Source: Methylocapsa aurea
Lineage (GTDB): Bacteria; Pseudomonadota; Alphaproteobacteria; Rhizobiales; Beijerinckiaceae
NCBI RefSeq assembly: GCF_000746085.1
Contig: NZ_JQKO01000004.1
Span: 124,001-188,000, forward strand
Length of the DNA: 64,000 nt
Direction of reading: 5' to 3'
This document shows, in pieces, positions 1 through 9,025 of this stretch (position 1 is the stretch's first letter; every line of letters begins with the position of its first letter). A model generated the notes under the pieces. It had not been told where the DNA came from. It saw only the letters and a program-made list of their open reading frames with translations, and made no database searches. Both the position numbers and the translations under genes were made by a program.

Positions 1-1
1 C

Positions 2-253
2 TGGGGCGGGATCGTCGGCAGCCTCTACGCGGTCGCCCTCGCCCATCTCGGATCGCGCTATCACGGCGCCGACCTCGCCAGCGCCAATGCCGCCTTCATC
101 ATGCTCTACTCGCTCGGCATGCTCGCCGGCCCGCCGGCCATGGGCTTGGGGATGGATATTTTCGGGCCGAACGGCTTTTTCTACGGCATCGCCGCGCTGC
201 TAACGCTCTATCTCGGCGTAGTCTTGTGGCGAAGTCCGCGCGCGATTTCTTGA
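2..253 (+). CDS. MFS transporter, C-terminal fragment (5' end outside window)
   Basis: The open frame runs from the window edge to a TGA at 251-253 and gives about 83 residues. They are hydrophobic and glycine/alanine rich, with a short loop (GSRYHGADLASANA) followed by helices containing LYSLGMLAGPPAMGLGMD and a final FFYGIAALLTLYLGVVLW segment. This is the pattern of the last two or three transmembrane helices of a major facilitator superfamily permease, an inner-membrane secondary transporter. The substrate cannot be told from this piece. The gene ends 98 bp before rpmG and its stop codon overlaps the likely rpmG promoter. Transporter class is fairly sure; anything finer is not. Confidence 0.7.
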   Translation, partial: WGGIVGSLYAVALAHLGSRYHGADLASANAAFIMLYSLGMLAGPPAMGLGMDIFGPNGFFYGIAALLTLYLGVVLWRSPRAIS

Positions 254-277
254 CAAGCGAGGCGCGATCACTATGGT
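250..277 (+). promoter_or_regulatory. sigma70-type promoter for rpmG
   Basis: TTGACA at 250-255 and TATGGT at 272-277 are separated by 16 bp. The -35 box overlaps the stop codon of the upstream transporter gene. Predicted transcription would begin near 284, about 68 nt before the rpmG start. Confidence 0.6.
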
Positions 278-351
278 CGCGGCTTTCCCGATTATCCTCG
301 AGCCATGGGCTCGGGCTGCGAGCCTTGCGCCGCATCTGAAGGACGAATGAG

Positions 352-519
352 ATGGCCAAGGCCGCAATGATCAAGATCAAGCTCCTGTCCACGGCGGACA
401 CGGGCTATTTCTATGTGACCAAGAAGAACGCCCGGACCAAGACGGAAAAGCTGGCGTTCAAGAAATATGATCCGGTCGTGCGCAAGCACGTCGAGTTCAA
501 AGAGACCAAGATCAAGTAG
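352..519 (+). CDS. rpmG: 50S ribosomal protein L33
   Basis: A 55-residue basic protein, the normal length for bacterial L33, which binds 23S rRNA near the E site of the large subunit. The sequence begins [20 protein letters not shown] and ends in [10 protein letters not shown], both typical of the family. There are no cysteines, so this is the zinc-independent C-minus form. The ATG is preceded by a GGACGA ribosome-binding site. The gene appears monocistronic, with its own promoter just upstream and a hairpin 15 bp after the stop. It is too short to stand out in a simple ORF scan, but the identity is clear. Confidence 0.95.
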   Translation: MAKAAMIKIKLLSTADTGYFYVTKKNARTKTEKLAFKKYDPVVRKHVEFKETKIK

Positions 520-533
520 GCTCAGGCGCTTTG

Positions 534-555
534 GAGCATGTCTTTCGACATGCTC
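534..555. terminator. Hairpin downstream of rpmG
   Basis: A perfect 9-bp inverted repeat (GAGCATGTC / GACATGCTC) with a 4-nt TTTC loop lies 15 bp after rpmG, between rpmG (+) and the end of recO (-). There is no strong T run, so it may be a terminator or a half copy of the dispersed palindromic element seen elsewhere in the window, whose first hairpin also begins GAGCAT. Confidence 0.5.
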
Positions 556-599
556 TCTATCGCGTTGTATTAACGCATGACATCAAAAGCTTTTTGGGG

Positions 600-1340
600 T
601 CAGGCTCCCCAGAAACAGCGCTTGGCGAGTTCCGCCAGATAAGCGCCTCGCGCCTGCGGCAAGCCTTGCCCGCGCGGGCCGAACAGATCGCGCATCAGGA
701 AAAACTCCGTTAGCCGGAACCCGTCCCGGATGTCGTCCGGCGGCGGGCTTTGCATTGGGATTTCATCGCGCAGAAAGGCCGGAAGCGGCAGAAGCCGGCT
801 CCGATAGGGCTCGCCCGCCGACAATGAGACCGCGCGCCCGGATTTCGGCGACACATAGGCGAGATCGGTTGCGGCTCCCGTCGCCGCGCAGCGCGCGAGA
901 TCGAGGCCAAACCCGGTTTCCGCCAAAACTTCGACTTCGAACCGCACGAGAAGCGGCGGCAGCTCGTTGGCATCGTCGATATGATCGGCGATTCGCACCG
1001 CCGTCTCGAACAGCGCGGGGTGCGGATCGCGCTCCGCGACAAGGCGCAGCAAGGCGGCGACGAGACCCAGCCCATGAAGGGCCTCCGCGCTCGCCATCAG
1101 CCGGGCGGCGCGCAATTTGGTCGGCTCGACCGCAAAGGTTCCAAGCTGCTCGTCGAGCCGCGCGCGCCAGACCAGCTCGGCATTATTCCCTGCTTGCAGA
1201 AAAGGCTGCATCCGGCGCGACCGGCCGCCCCTGACAAGACCAAGATGGCGCCCGTGGGCGCGGGTCATCGCCTCGACGATGACACTCGTCTCGCCATATT
1301 TCTTCACGCCGATGATGAGGCCTTCGTCCCGCCATTCCAT
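600..1340 (-). CDS. recO: DNA repair protein RecO
   Basis: A 246-residue protein of RecO length. The N-terminal OB-fold region begins MEWRDEGLIIGVKKYGETSV and runs through SVIVEAMTRAHGRHLGLVRG. The C-terminal region carries the alphaproteobacterial pattern CAATGAATDLAYVSPKSGRA followed by RLLPLPAFL. RecO works with RecR (and RecF) to load RecA onto SSB-coated single-stranded DNA during gap repair and recombination. The gene is on the minus strand downstream of a quinone oxidoreductase gene (82 bp gap). The ATG has only a weak ribosome-binding site, but no better start is visible. In many related genomes recO follows era/rnc; here it does not, at least within the window. Confidence 0.92.
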   Translation of the reverse strand: MEWRDEGLIIGVKKYGETSVIVEAMTRAHGRHLGLVRGGRSRRMQPFLQAGNNAELVWRARLDEQLGTFAVEPTKLRAARLMASAEALHGLGLVAALLRLVAERDPHPALFETAVRIADHIDDANELPPLLVRFEVEVLAETGFGLDLARCAATGAATDLAYVSPKSGRAVSLSAGEPYRSRLLPLPAFLRDEIPMQSPPPDDIRDGFRLTEFFLMRDLFGPRGQGLPQARGAYLAELAKRCFWGA

Positions 1341-1421
1341 AAGGCGGAGTCTACCCTGATTTCTCCGCCGCAGGGAGGAGTGGGCGCTTCTTCGGGTCGC
1401 GCGTGAGTCCCCAGAACAGAA

Positions 1422-2396
1422 TCAGGGAATTAGCACTGTCGCGCCAGTCGTCTCCCGGCCCTCCAGGGCGCGATGGACATTCACGACCTCATCCAGCGGA
1501 AACGCGGCGCGCAACGGAATTTCGACGGCGCCGCTCGAGACCGCGCGAAACAGGTCTCGCGCCATTTTTTTGAGATCCTCGCGTTTCTCGGCATAAGTGT
1601 GGAGCGAAGGCCGCGTGGCGAAAAGCGAGCCCTTGGACGACAGCAGGCCCAGGTTAAAAGCCTCGATCTGACCGGAGGCCGAGCCAAAGCTGACAAACAT
1701 CCCAAGCGGCCGGATGCAATCGAGCGAGGCTGGAAAGGTCGCCTTGCCGACCCCGTCATAGACGACGTCGCAGAGCTGGCCCTTGGTGATCTCCTTGACG
1801 CGCGCGGCGAAATCCTCCTCGCGATAGAGTATTGTGTGCTTGGCGCCGGCCTTTTTGGCGAGCTTGGCTTTTTCCGGCGAGCCGACCGTGCCGATCACTG
1901 TTGCTCCGAGCGCCCTCGCCCATTGGCAGAGGATGAGGCCGACGCCGCCGGCCGCCGCGTGCACGAGAATCGTATCGCCCGGCTTCACCTTGAAGGTCCG
2001 GCGCAGCAAATATTGCGCGGTAAGGCCTTTCAGCATCATCGCCGCCGCGGTTTCAAAGGAAATGCTCTTCGGCAATTTGACGAGACGATCCGCGCCGATC
2101 ACCCTGGCCTCGGCATAGGCGCCCAATCGCTCGGCATAGGCCACCCTGTCGCCGACCTTGACATCCTTGACGCCCTTGCCAAGCGCGATCACCTCGCCGG
2201 CCGCTTCATTGCCGGGGGTGAAGGGAAGCGATGGAGCGGCATAGACGCCGCTGCGAAAATAGACGTCGATGAAATTGACGCCGATGGCATGGTTGCGCAC
2301 CAAGACCTCGCCGCGCCCAGGGGACCCCAGTTCGATCTCTTCGATCCGCATAACCTCGGGTCCACCAACCTCGTGAACGCGGACGGCCTTGGTCAT
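1422..2396 (-). CDS. NADPH:quinone oxidoreductase, zinc-independent MDR family (QOR1-like)
   Basis: A 324-residue medium-chain dehydrogenase/reductase. The N-terminal GroES-like domain starts MTKAVRVHEVGGPEVMRIEE and includes GVNFIDVYFRSG. The Rossmann domain has the dinucleotide motif AAAGGVG near residues 147-153 and a GSPEKAKLAKKAGA stretch. No zinc-binding cysteine cluster is visible, which fits the quinone oxidoreductase/zeta-crystallin branch using NADPH in the cytosol. The ATG at 2396 was chosen because the family begins here; an upstream in-frame extension of 18 residues is possible but looks non-coding. The gene is probably single, between the repeat element at 2618-2735 and recO. 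The physiological substrate is unknown. Confidence 0.88.
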   Translation of the reverse strand: MTKAVRVHEVGGPEVMRIEEIELGSPGRGEVLVRNHAIGVNFIDVYFRSGVYAAPSLPFTPGNEAAGEVIALGKGVKDVKVGDRVAYAERLGAYAEARVIGADRLVKLPKSISFETAAAMMLKGLTAQYLLRRTFKVKPGDTILVHAAAGGVGLILCQWARALGATVIGTVGSPEKAKLAKKAGAKHTILYREEDFAARVKEITKGQLCDVVYDGVGKATFPASLDCIRPLGMFVSFGSASGQIEAFNLGLLSSKGSLFATRPSLHTYAEKREDLKKMARDLFRAVSSGAVEIPLRAAFPLDEVVNVHRALEGRETTGATVLIP

Positions 2397-2617
2397 CTTT
2401 TCCAGCCCCCTGCAATCCTGTCCGGCGATCGTGCGCCGCTGTGGCGCCAAGACTGCGCGCGCATGCAGTGTTGGCGCGGCAGGCGCTTATAGAAGCGCCC
2501 CCATCATGCTGCCATCCGACCAAGCTGGCAAGGCGCGGGAAGCAGCCTCGGCTGTTTAGACGTCCCTCAAGTTGGAGAGCATGCCCGCGACTTTTCGCTC
2601 GCCTCGCCTTGGCGCCT

Positions 2618-2735
2618 TAGAGCATATTCCGAACAGATTGGTTCAATCTGTTCGATGAGAATTTGCTCAGCCTCTTTAACACTGGAGCGATTTCTGATCG
2701 ATCGAATGACTCCATTCGATCGGAAAGCGCTCTAG
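2618..2735. repeat. Dispersed two-hairpin intergenic element, copy 1
   Basis: This is a full-length copy of a mosaic palindromic element also found at 26725-26823, 36906-37004 and 42554-42675. It starts TAGAGCATATTC and ends CGGAAAGCGCTCTAG. Hairpin 1 is the imperfect palindrome around GAACAGATTGGTTCAATCTGTTC; hairpin 2 pairs TTCGATCGGAAAGCGCTC with its partner GAGCGATTTCTGATCGA. Between them lies CTCTTTAACACTGGAGCG, almost identical to copy 4. It sits in the 367-bp gap between the fabZ stop and the quinone oxidoreductase start; nothing else was seen in that gap. Confidence 0.85.
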
Positions 2736-2763
2736 TCAAACGCCACAGCCGCGCTCGATGACC

Positions 2764-3243
2764 TCAGACCTTTGCGGGACCATCCTCGACCAGCATTGCG
2801 GCGATTTCGGCCTCGCAGACCAACGCCCCCTCAACGAAGGCGAGCCCGGAATACCACCACATGCTGCGGCGCCGGTTGGTTTTGGTCATATGGAACTCGA
2901 CCCGATCGCCTGGCGTGACCGGCTTGCGGAACTTGGCCTTGTCGATGCTCATGAAATAGACGAGAGGCGCCCCCTTCCCGCTGGAAAGCGCATTGACGCA
3001 GAGGACACCGGCGGTCTGGGCCATGCCCTCGATCAACAGCACGCCGGGCATGACGGGACGGTCCGGAAAATGCCCCTGGAATTGCGGTTCATTGATGCTG
3101 ACATTCTTGATCCCGATGCCGAATTCGTCGCCCCGCGCCTCGATCACGCGATCGACCATCAGGAATGGATAACGGTGCGGCAAGGATTTCAATATCCGCA
3201 GAATATCAAACGATTCAATCGTGGTCGGCGCCGCCTCGTTCAT
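2764..3243 (-). CDS. fabZ: 3-hydroxyacyl-ACP dehydratase FabZ
   Basis: A 159-residue hot-dog-fold dehydratase that removes water from 3-hydroxyacyl-ACP in type II fatty acid synthesis. The catalytic histidine lies in [14 protein letters not shown] (about residue 58) and the glutamate in LIEGMAQ (about 72); [13 protein letters not shown] is the usual N-terminal signature. The ATG at 3243 gives the normal family length. An in-frame ATG at 3360 would overlap the lpxD stop as ATGA and add 39 unusual residues; it cannot be excluded for translational coupling. The gene follows lpxD as in most proteobacteria, but the expected lpxA does not follow. Confidence 0.93.
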   Translation of the reverse strand: MNEAAPTTIESFDILRILKSLPHRYPFLMVDRVIEARGDEFGIGIKNVSINEPQFQGHFPDRPVMPGVLLIEGMAQTAGVLCVNALSSGKGAPLVYFMSIDKAKFRKPVTPGDRVEFHMTKTNRRRSMWWYSGLAFVEGALVCEAEIAAMLVEDGPAKV

Positions 3244-3356
3244 CTTGCTGCATTTCCCCTCTTTTTCTTCGCCGCCGCAATTGTGCGCGGCGCGGCCGCG
3301 GTTCGCTCCGGCGTCGCTAAAATTCTGTCGCATGTTTTCAACGGATTGGAAATTGC

Positions 3357-4430
3357 TCAATCGCGGCCAGCGCCGGCAGGCCGTCCCGCCCGTGGCCGCC
3401 AGCCGAGTTTCGCCAGCGCGCGGAGCCAGACCCGCAGCGGCCGCGCCGGGGCGCCGCCAAGACGCGCGCGCTCCGGCGCGTCCGAGATCACGCCCGACTG
3501 GGCGAAGATTCGCGCGCCCGCGCCGATCTGCAAATGCGCTGCAATTCCCGCCTGCCTATCCACGGCGACGAAATCGCCGAGCCTTGTCCCGCTGGCGATG
3601 CTGACCTGCGCGCCAATCACGCACTTGCGCCCGACCATCACAGCAGGACCGATCTGCACCAGATTGCCGAGTCTCGCCGCTTCCCCGATGACCGTGTCGC
3701 CCAGGGCGCCGCGATCGATCGCGGAATTGGCTCCAATCTCGACATCGTCTTGAATGATGACGCGGCCGATCCGCGGAGCGTCCGGAGGTCCGAGCGGGTT
3801 ATTCCAATAGCCGAGGCTGGAGGGCTCCAGGCCCGCTTGGCCGACCCGCGCGCCCGGGTGAAGGGTGACCCGATTGCCGATCAGCGCATGCGCGATCGTG
3901 ACTTGCGCGCCGACGGAGCAATCACGGCCAATTCGGACGCCAGGGCCGATAACGCTATTGGCCGCAATGATCGAGCCGGCTCCAATTTCCGCGCGCGGCC
4001 CAATGACGACGCCAGGATCGACGATCACGCCTGGTTCGAGCCGCGCCTCGGGATGAATTGAGGCGCCTGGATTGACGCCAGCGGCGGCGAACAAGGATCC
4101 TGGCCGCATCGCCGCCGGATAAATCCGCGCCAAGACATCCGCGAAAGCCTGCGCGGGCTCTTCCGTCACCAGCGCCAAAGTCTCTCTTGGAAGGCGAACC
4201 GCGTGGCGCGCCCTAACGAAACAGGCGGAGGCGCGCGTCGTCTCCGGGAGACCGCAATTTTTTGGAGGATCGAAACACGCGAGTTCTCCGGGCCGCGCAT
4301 CCTCAAGCGGCGCGGCGCAGTCGACCAGAATGGATAGATCGGCTCCGGGCGCCACCCTGACGCCCGTAATGGCGACAACATCGGCGAGCGTGAGTTTCTC
4401 GCCGCGCCAAAAGAAACTCGGTGCGCTCAT
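3357..4430 (-). CDS. lpxD: LpxD-like UDP-3-O-(3-hydroxyacyl)glucosamine N-acyltransferase, catalytic His replaced
   Basis: A 357-residue protein with an LpxD N-terminal UDP-binding domain ([14 protein letters not shown] to about residue 105) and a left-handed beta-helix of hexapeptide repeats, including [16 protein letters not shown] and [11 protein letters not shown]. LpxD adds the N-linked acyl chain during lipid A synthesis. The gene sits between bamA and fabZ, the standard lpxD place. The odd point is [12 protein letters not shown] near residues 256-267: enterobacterial LpxD has QIAHN and rhizobial LpxD QIGHN there, with the histidine as catalytic base. Here codon CCT at 3645-3647 encodes proline. 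The preceding GQxGFG region is also altered ([13 protein letters not shown]). Start chosen at MSAPSFFW, an ATG matching the family N-terminus. Orthology is good; activity is uncertain. Confidence 0.85.
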   Translation of the reverse strand: MSAPSFFWRGEKLTLADVVAITGVRVAPGADLSILVDCAAPLEDARPGELACFDPPKNCGLPETTRASACFVRARHAVRLPRETLALVTEEPAQAFADVLARIYPAAMRPGSLFAAAGVNPGASIHPEARLEPGVIVDPGVVIGPRAEIGAGSIIAANSVIGPGVRIGRDCSVGAQVTIAHALIGNRVTLHPGARVGQAGLEPSSLGYWNNPLGPPDAPRIGRVIIQDDVEIGANSAIDRGALGDTVIGEAARLGNLVQIGPAVMVGRKCVIGAQVSIASGTRLGDFVAVDRQAGIAAHLQIGAGARIFAQSGVISDAPERARLGGAPARPLRVWLRALAKLGWRPRAGRPAGAGRD

Positions 4431-4652
4431 GCGGATCCCTGCGCCGCATCGACGGGCGGCCGCGCCCCGGCCGCGGATATCCGGCGCGTTGGGTGGAAGC
4501 GCCACAGGCGCGCCGCCACGAGCGCCGAATTATTTGGCGCGCGCCAGTCGGAGCGTTGCGCAAAGATCCTCAGGAGTTGGGAGCGCGCCAAAGCTCAATT
4601 CCGGCAAGAACGCCGCCTTCCAAGCGCTGCGGTAAGAATGCGGCGACTGCTG

Positions 4653-7136
4653 TCAGAAAGAGGTGCCGCCCGTGAAGCGGAAGAACTGCGTTTGATCGAA
4701 GGGGCTTTTCGTCAGCGCTTTGGCGAAGTCGAAGCGGATCGGCCCCATCGGCGACGCCCAGATGATGGAAGCGCCCACCGACGAGCGGATAAGCGACGAG
4801 TTCCCGCCAACGATGATGCAATTGCCCTGCGTGTAGGCCGGCGCGACATTACTGAGCGTACAATTGCTGGACCATTGGTTGGTAGGATTCTGGAAATTGG
4901 TAAAGTTAGTTGGACCATTATAGCCAAACAGCGTGCCGGCATCGGCAAAAACGGCGCCCTTCAGGCCAAGATCCCTGGGCATGCCGAAGATCGGGAACTG
5001 AACCTCCAAGCTCGCGCCGAAATAAGTGGTTCCGCCGAGTGGATTGCCCTGAGTGTTGCCCGTTACATAGTAGTCGGAGATGTCGCGAGGCCCAATGCCG
5101 TTCGGCGCAAAGCCGCGAACGAGGCTCGGTCCCAGGTTGAAATTGTCGACGATGCGAAGATCGCTTCCGCCGAAGCTCGTGATATTGCCGCCTTGAAGGC
5201 GAACGAAGCCGACGAATTGATCGTAGATCTCATGGTAGTAGCGAACGTCGGCGCTGGTGCGAACGAAGTGGGAATCGCCGCCAAGGCCGGCGACGTCCTG
5301 ACGGAGTTCGGCAAAGAAGCCGGAGGTCGGGACCTTGTTGTTGTCGAGCGAATTATAGCCCAGCGTGTAGCCGATCAACGAGGTCAGGGTCCCGCCCTGC
5401 GCCTGTTTCAGAGCCAGCGAGGCCTCGCCGTTCGTCAAGCAATTATTGCCAAAGCTGAGCGTCGTTCCATTATAGATGCCAGGCGTCGTTCCCCAGATCG
5501 GGCTGTTGCAATCATTATAGGGATAGCGCGAATTATTGGGGATCGTGATGTCGGTGTTGTAGATCGAATAACGCGGCGAGAAAGTAATCTCTTCGGTCAC
5601 GGGCAGACCAAGGCGCAGCGTGGCTCCGGTCACGTTGGTGTTGTAGTAGGAATATTGATTGACCCGTGATTGCTTGGCGTAGACATCGAAGCCGGCGGCC
5701 ATGCGGTTGCCGAGAAAATAAGGTTCGGTGAAGTTGAACTCGACGCCGCGGGAGTACTGACCTGCGGAAACGGCAAGGCGCACATATTGGCCGCGGCCCA
5801 TGAAGTTGGTTTCGGTCACGGCAACTTCGGCAATGAAGCCGGCCGAAGTCGAGTAGCCGCCAGAGACCGACAAAGCGCCGGTCGCCTGGTCCTCGACGTC
5901 GACCACGATGATGACGCGATCGGGCGCCGATCCCTGCTCGTTGGTGATCCTCACCTTCTTGAAATAGCCAAGATTGTTAAGCCGCCGCTCGGCGCGCGAA
6001 ACGAGGACGCGATTATAGGCGTCGCCTTCCGCCAGTTCGAATTCACGCCGGATGACGTAATCGCGCGTCCGGGTATTTCCCCGCACGACAATCCGCTCGA
6101 CATAGACGCGGGGGCCGTCATCAAGGACAAAAGCGATCGTGACCGTGCGGCTGACCGGGTCGCGGTCGCCGCGCGGGCGCACTTGCGAGAAGGCGTATCC
6201 GTGTTTGGCGATTTCCTTGGTCATGGCGTCCACGGTCTTTTCGACCATATCGCCATTATAGATATCGCCCGCGGACAAGCGCACGAGCGGCCGCAGCGAT
6301 TCGCCGTCGATGTCGCGGAGATGCGACTCCACGACGACCGAGGCGACCTGATACTGAACGCCTTCCTCGACGGTGATCGTGATGACGTAGCCGCCCACGG
6401 CCGGATCATATTGGGCGTCGGAGCCGACGACATGAAAATCGGCATAGCCGGTCTTGAGATAGTAGCGGCGGATCAATTCGAGATCGGACGCGATCCGGTC
6501 CGGATCATAGACGTCCGAGGTCTTGAAGAAGGACATGAAATTCATCTCGGTCGTCTGCATGAGATCACGCAGCTTTCCGGACGAATAAACCTGGTTGCCT
6601 ACGAAATTGATCGTCTTGACCCCGGTCTTCTCGCCTTCATCGACGGTGAAGACGACATCGAGCCGGCCGTTGGGCAAATCCACCGTCCGCGCGGTCACCG
6701 TGGCGGCGGAGCGTCCCGCATGGCGATAGGCGTCCTTGATGCGCTCGATATCGGCGTCAACCGTCGCCTGGCTATAGGGCCCGCGCGATTTCGACTGCAC
6801 CTCCGCCGTCAGCGTTTCGGTTTTGATCTTGCTGTTGCCTTCGAAGGCGACGCGGTTGATGATGTTGTTTTCAGCGACGACGACAACAACGCGGCCGCCC
6901 TCGCGGCGCACCTTCACTTCGGAAAACAGCCCGGTCGCGTAGAGATCCTTCACGCCGGTGTTGACGGCGGCCTGATCCGAGCCGGTGAAATAGGCGGCGA
7001 TCGTTTCGCTATCAATGCGCTTGTTGCCTTGCACGGAAACGCTCGCGGCGACGGCTCCCGCCACGCCGCCGATCAGCCAAGCAAACGCAAGGGCTGCGAC
7101 AGCGAACCGGCTCATATGGCTACGCATGAAGTGCAT
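4653..7136 (-). CDS. bamA: Outer membrane protein assembly factor BamA
   Basis: An 827-residue Omp85 protein. A signal peptide (MSRFAVAALAFAWLIGGVAG, ending AVAA) precedes five POTRA domains, recognisable by VSVQGNKRIDSETIAAYF, IINRVAFEGNSKIK and VYVERIVVRGNTRTRDYVIR. The C-terminal half is a 16-strand barrel ending in PIRFDFAKAL and a terminal FRFTGGTSF, the usual aromatic C-terminal signal. BamA inserts beta-barrel proteins into the outer membrane. Length is close to family norm. Several in-frame starts exist; the ATG at 7136 was chosen just before the signal peptide, and 7127 is equally possible. It lies between rseP and lpxD, the standard order. Confidence 0.95.
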   Translation of the reverse strand: MHFMRSHMSRFAVAALAFAWLIGGVAGAVAASVSVQGNKRIDSETIAAYFTGSDQAAVNTGVKDLYATGLFSEVKVRREGGRVVVVVAENNIINRVAFEGNSKIKTETLTAEVQSKSRGPYSQATVDADIERIKDAYRHAGRSAATVTARTVDLPNGRLDVVFTVDEGEKTGVKTINFVGNQVYSSGKLRDLMQTTEMNFMSFFKTSDVYDPDRIASDLELIRRYYLKTGYADFHVVGSDAQYDPAVGGYVITITVEEGVQYQVASVVVESHLRDIDGESLRPLVRLSAGDIYNGDMVEKTVDAMTKEIAKHGYAFSQVRPRGDRDPVSRTVTIAFVLDDGPRVYVERIVVRGNTRTRDYVIRREFELAEGDAYNRVLVSRAERRLNNLGYFKKVRITNEQGSAPDRVIIVVDVEDQATGALSVSGGYSTSAGFIAEVAVTETNFMGRGQYVRLAVSAGQYSRGVEFNFTEPYFLGNRMAAGFDVYAKQSRVNQYSYYNTNVTGATLRLGLPVTEEITFSPRYSIYNTDITIPNNSRYPYNDCNSPIWGTTPGIYNGTTLSFGNNCLTNGEASLALKQAQGGTLTSLIGYTLGYNSLDNNKVPTSGFFAELRQDVAGLGGDSHFVRTSADVRYYHEIYDQFVGFVRLQGGNITSFGGSDLRIVDNFNLGPSLVRGFAPNGIGPRDISDYYVTGNTQGNPLGGTTYFGASLEVQFPIFGMPRDLGLKGAVFADAGTLFGYNGPTNFTNFQNPTNQWSSNCTLSNVAPAYTQGNCIIVGGNSSLIRSSVGASIIWASPMGPIRFDFAKALTKSPFDQTQFFRFTGGTSF

Positions 7137-7439
7137 TGTACGACCGGTCCCCACATTCCTTAACGCCGGTTGATAGCCGGGCGCCAGAGAGTTGATCCAA
7201 CTGGCTTTATTCGGGAGCGCAAGGCGCGCTCGCTTGTCCCAAGCTCTGCTTCTACAGCGTTTATTCCGCACTGCAAATCAAGATTCAATTCGAGGGACCG
7301 TTTTCGGCATGGCGTTGCGGACAAGACACGGTTTGCGGTGAGCAAAACGTAAAGAGTTAGGGTTAACCCTTTGATCAACCCAACTCCGTTCCTCAATCAA
7401 TTCTTATTTACCATTCGCCTTTATATCTCCCGATTCTTG
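7137..7439. other. Intergenic region bamA-rseP
   Basis: About 300 bp without a convincing gene. The half near rseP is noticeably AT-rich. A short palindrome GGGTTAACCC lies at about 7361-7370. It probably carries the local bamA promoter, but no clean -35/-10 pair was recognised. Confidence 0.4.
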
Positions 7440-8585
7440 TTATCCCAAATTCATCAATTGGCGAGTCAGGCGCAGGATATCGTTATAGGTCGCGAAGATC
7501 ATCAATCCCGCCACCAGCGTCAGTCCGAGCTTGAACCCGAACTGTTGCGCTCTCTCGTTCATGGCCTTCCCTTGCGCCGCCTCCACCGCATAGTAGAAAA
7601 GATGACCGCCATCGAGGAGGGGGATTGGCAGAAGGTTGAGAATTCCAACTGAAATAGACAGAATTGCGGCGAGATTGAGCAGGGCCGCCAAGCCGATCTT
7701 GGCCATCTCACCGGAGACCTCGGCGATCCGGATCGGCCCAGACAATTGATCGGTGGATTCTTTTCCCATCACCAAGCCGCCGAGATAGGAGCCGGTCCGG
7801 GCCACGACATACCAAGTCTCGGCGTTGGCGCGCTTGAACGACTCGATCAGGCCAAAATGCTGGGTTTGAATATTCTCCCGCTTGCCCCGCGCCTCGACGC
7901 CAAGAACCCCAACGCGGGTGGTCCCGAACGGCGTCACGACATCGCGCCGGCGCGGCGTCGCGACGAGTTCGACCAATTTGCCCTCGCGATCAACGCCGAA
8001 AGTCAGCGGCGTATCACTCGAGGTCTGGACGGCGCGCTGCATCTCTTCGAAGCTGACAATCTTCGCGCCGTCGATCGAAACGATCAAATCGCCCGGTTTG
8101 AAGCCCGCCGCTTCAGCGGCGCTCCCCGGAGCCACGCCATCGACCAATGGAAGAAGGATGTCGCGCCCATTGAAGTAAAATATGCCCGTGAAGATCACGA
8201 TGGCGAGGAGGAAATTGGCGATGGGGCCGGCGGCGACGATCGCCGCGCGTTTCCAGACTTTCTGAGCAAAGAAGCTAACCGCCCGCTCGCTCGCCGGCAT
8301 CAAGGCCGCAGCCGCTTCGTCGGTCACCGAGGCTCCATTGGCGTCGCCATGGAATTTGACATAGCCGCCGAGGGGAAGGGCCGCGAGCCGCCAGCGGGTC
8401 CCGTAGCGGTCGACGAAACCAAAAATTTCGGGGCCGAAGCCAAGCGAAAAAACGTCGACCTTAACGCCACACCAACGGCCAACCAGAAAATGTCCCAATT
8501 CGTGAAAGAAGATCACGAGACTCAAGACAAAAATGAAAGGTGCGATATATCCGGCGCCAGACCAGATATGGGTAAAGATCGACAT
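7440..8585 (-). CDS. rseP: RIP (site-2) zinc metalloprotease RseP
   Basis: A 381-residue inner-membrane intramembrane protease. The zinc-binding HELGH motif is at residues 28-32 in the first transmembrane helix, followed by a PDZ region (PGSAAEAAGFKPGDLIVSID). The second catalytic segment is NLLPIPLLDGGHLFYY near residues 315-330, which supplies the third metal ligand. RseP cleaves transmembrane anti-sigma factors and signal-peptide remnants, linking envelope stress to transcription. One PDZ domain is clear. Position between dxr and bamA is the usual one. No anti-sigma/ECF sigma gene pair is present in the window, so the substrate is not indicated. Confidence 0.95.
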   Translation of the reverse strand: MSIFTHIWSGAGYIAPFIFVLSLVIFFHELGHFLVGRWCGVKVDVFSLGFGPEIFGFVDRYGTRWRLAALPLGGYVKFHGDANGASVTDEAAAALMPASERAVSFFAQKVWKRAAIVAAGPIANFLLAIVIFTGIFYFNGRDILLPLVDGVAPGSAAEAAGFKPGDLIVSIDGAKIVSFEEMQRAVQTSSDTPLTFGVDREGKLVELVATPRRRDVVTPFGTTRVGVLGVEARGKRENIQTQHFGLIESFKRANAETWYVVARTGSYLGGLVMGKESTDQLSGPIRIAEVSGEMAKIGLAALLNLAAILSISVGILNLLPIPLLDGGHLFYYAVEAAQGKAMNERAQQFGFKLGLTLVAGLMIFATYNDILRLTRQLMNLG

Positions 8586-9025
8586 TGGAACTCCTAGAAC
8601 GTGACGATTGAAGGGAAGGCTAGGCTTTCAGCGAAATTGGAAAGCAGCTCTAGCCCTTTGTATTAATCGCAATTTCTCCCGCGATTGGGTTGCTGCTTCG
8701 TTGGAAAACTCTCTGGAATTCGAATAGAATTTCAGATTGCCATCAATAGATACAGAAGAACTTCGCGCGAACGAAATTTTGCTCGCGAGCAGAAGATGCG
8801 CTAAATCGCCGCTCTCTACTCCTTTCTGGCGCGACTCTAAGATAAAACCTTGACCTTAACTTATAACGGTCAAGCTCTTCGTACCACTGCAGCGCAGTTC
8901 AGGTTGCGCGGCGGAGCTGACCTTGACGGCGGCGGCTGAGACTCTTGCCGAGCCGGCGGAAGCAGCCGCACCCTTCGGCCGCTCGGCCCCGCGCTTTCTA
9001 AATCTTGTCCCGTTCTTGTCCAAAA
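8586..9025. other. Intergenic region rseP-dxr with inverted repeat
   Basis: A 440-bp gene-free and relatively AT-rich stretch. It contains an inverted repeat CTTGACC (8849-8855) / GGTCAAG (8868-8874) around an AT-rich 12-nt centre, which could be a regulator site or part of an rseP promoter on the minus strand. No coding signal was supported on either strand. Confidence 0.4.

Noticed and set aside
5670-7163. Plus-strand open frame opposite bamA
   Set aside because: A shadow of the BamA codons; no ribosome-binding site or domain.
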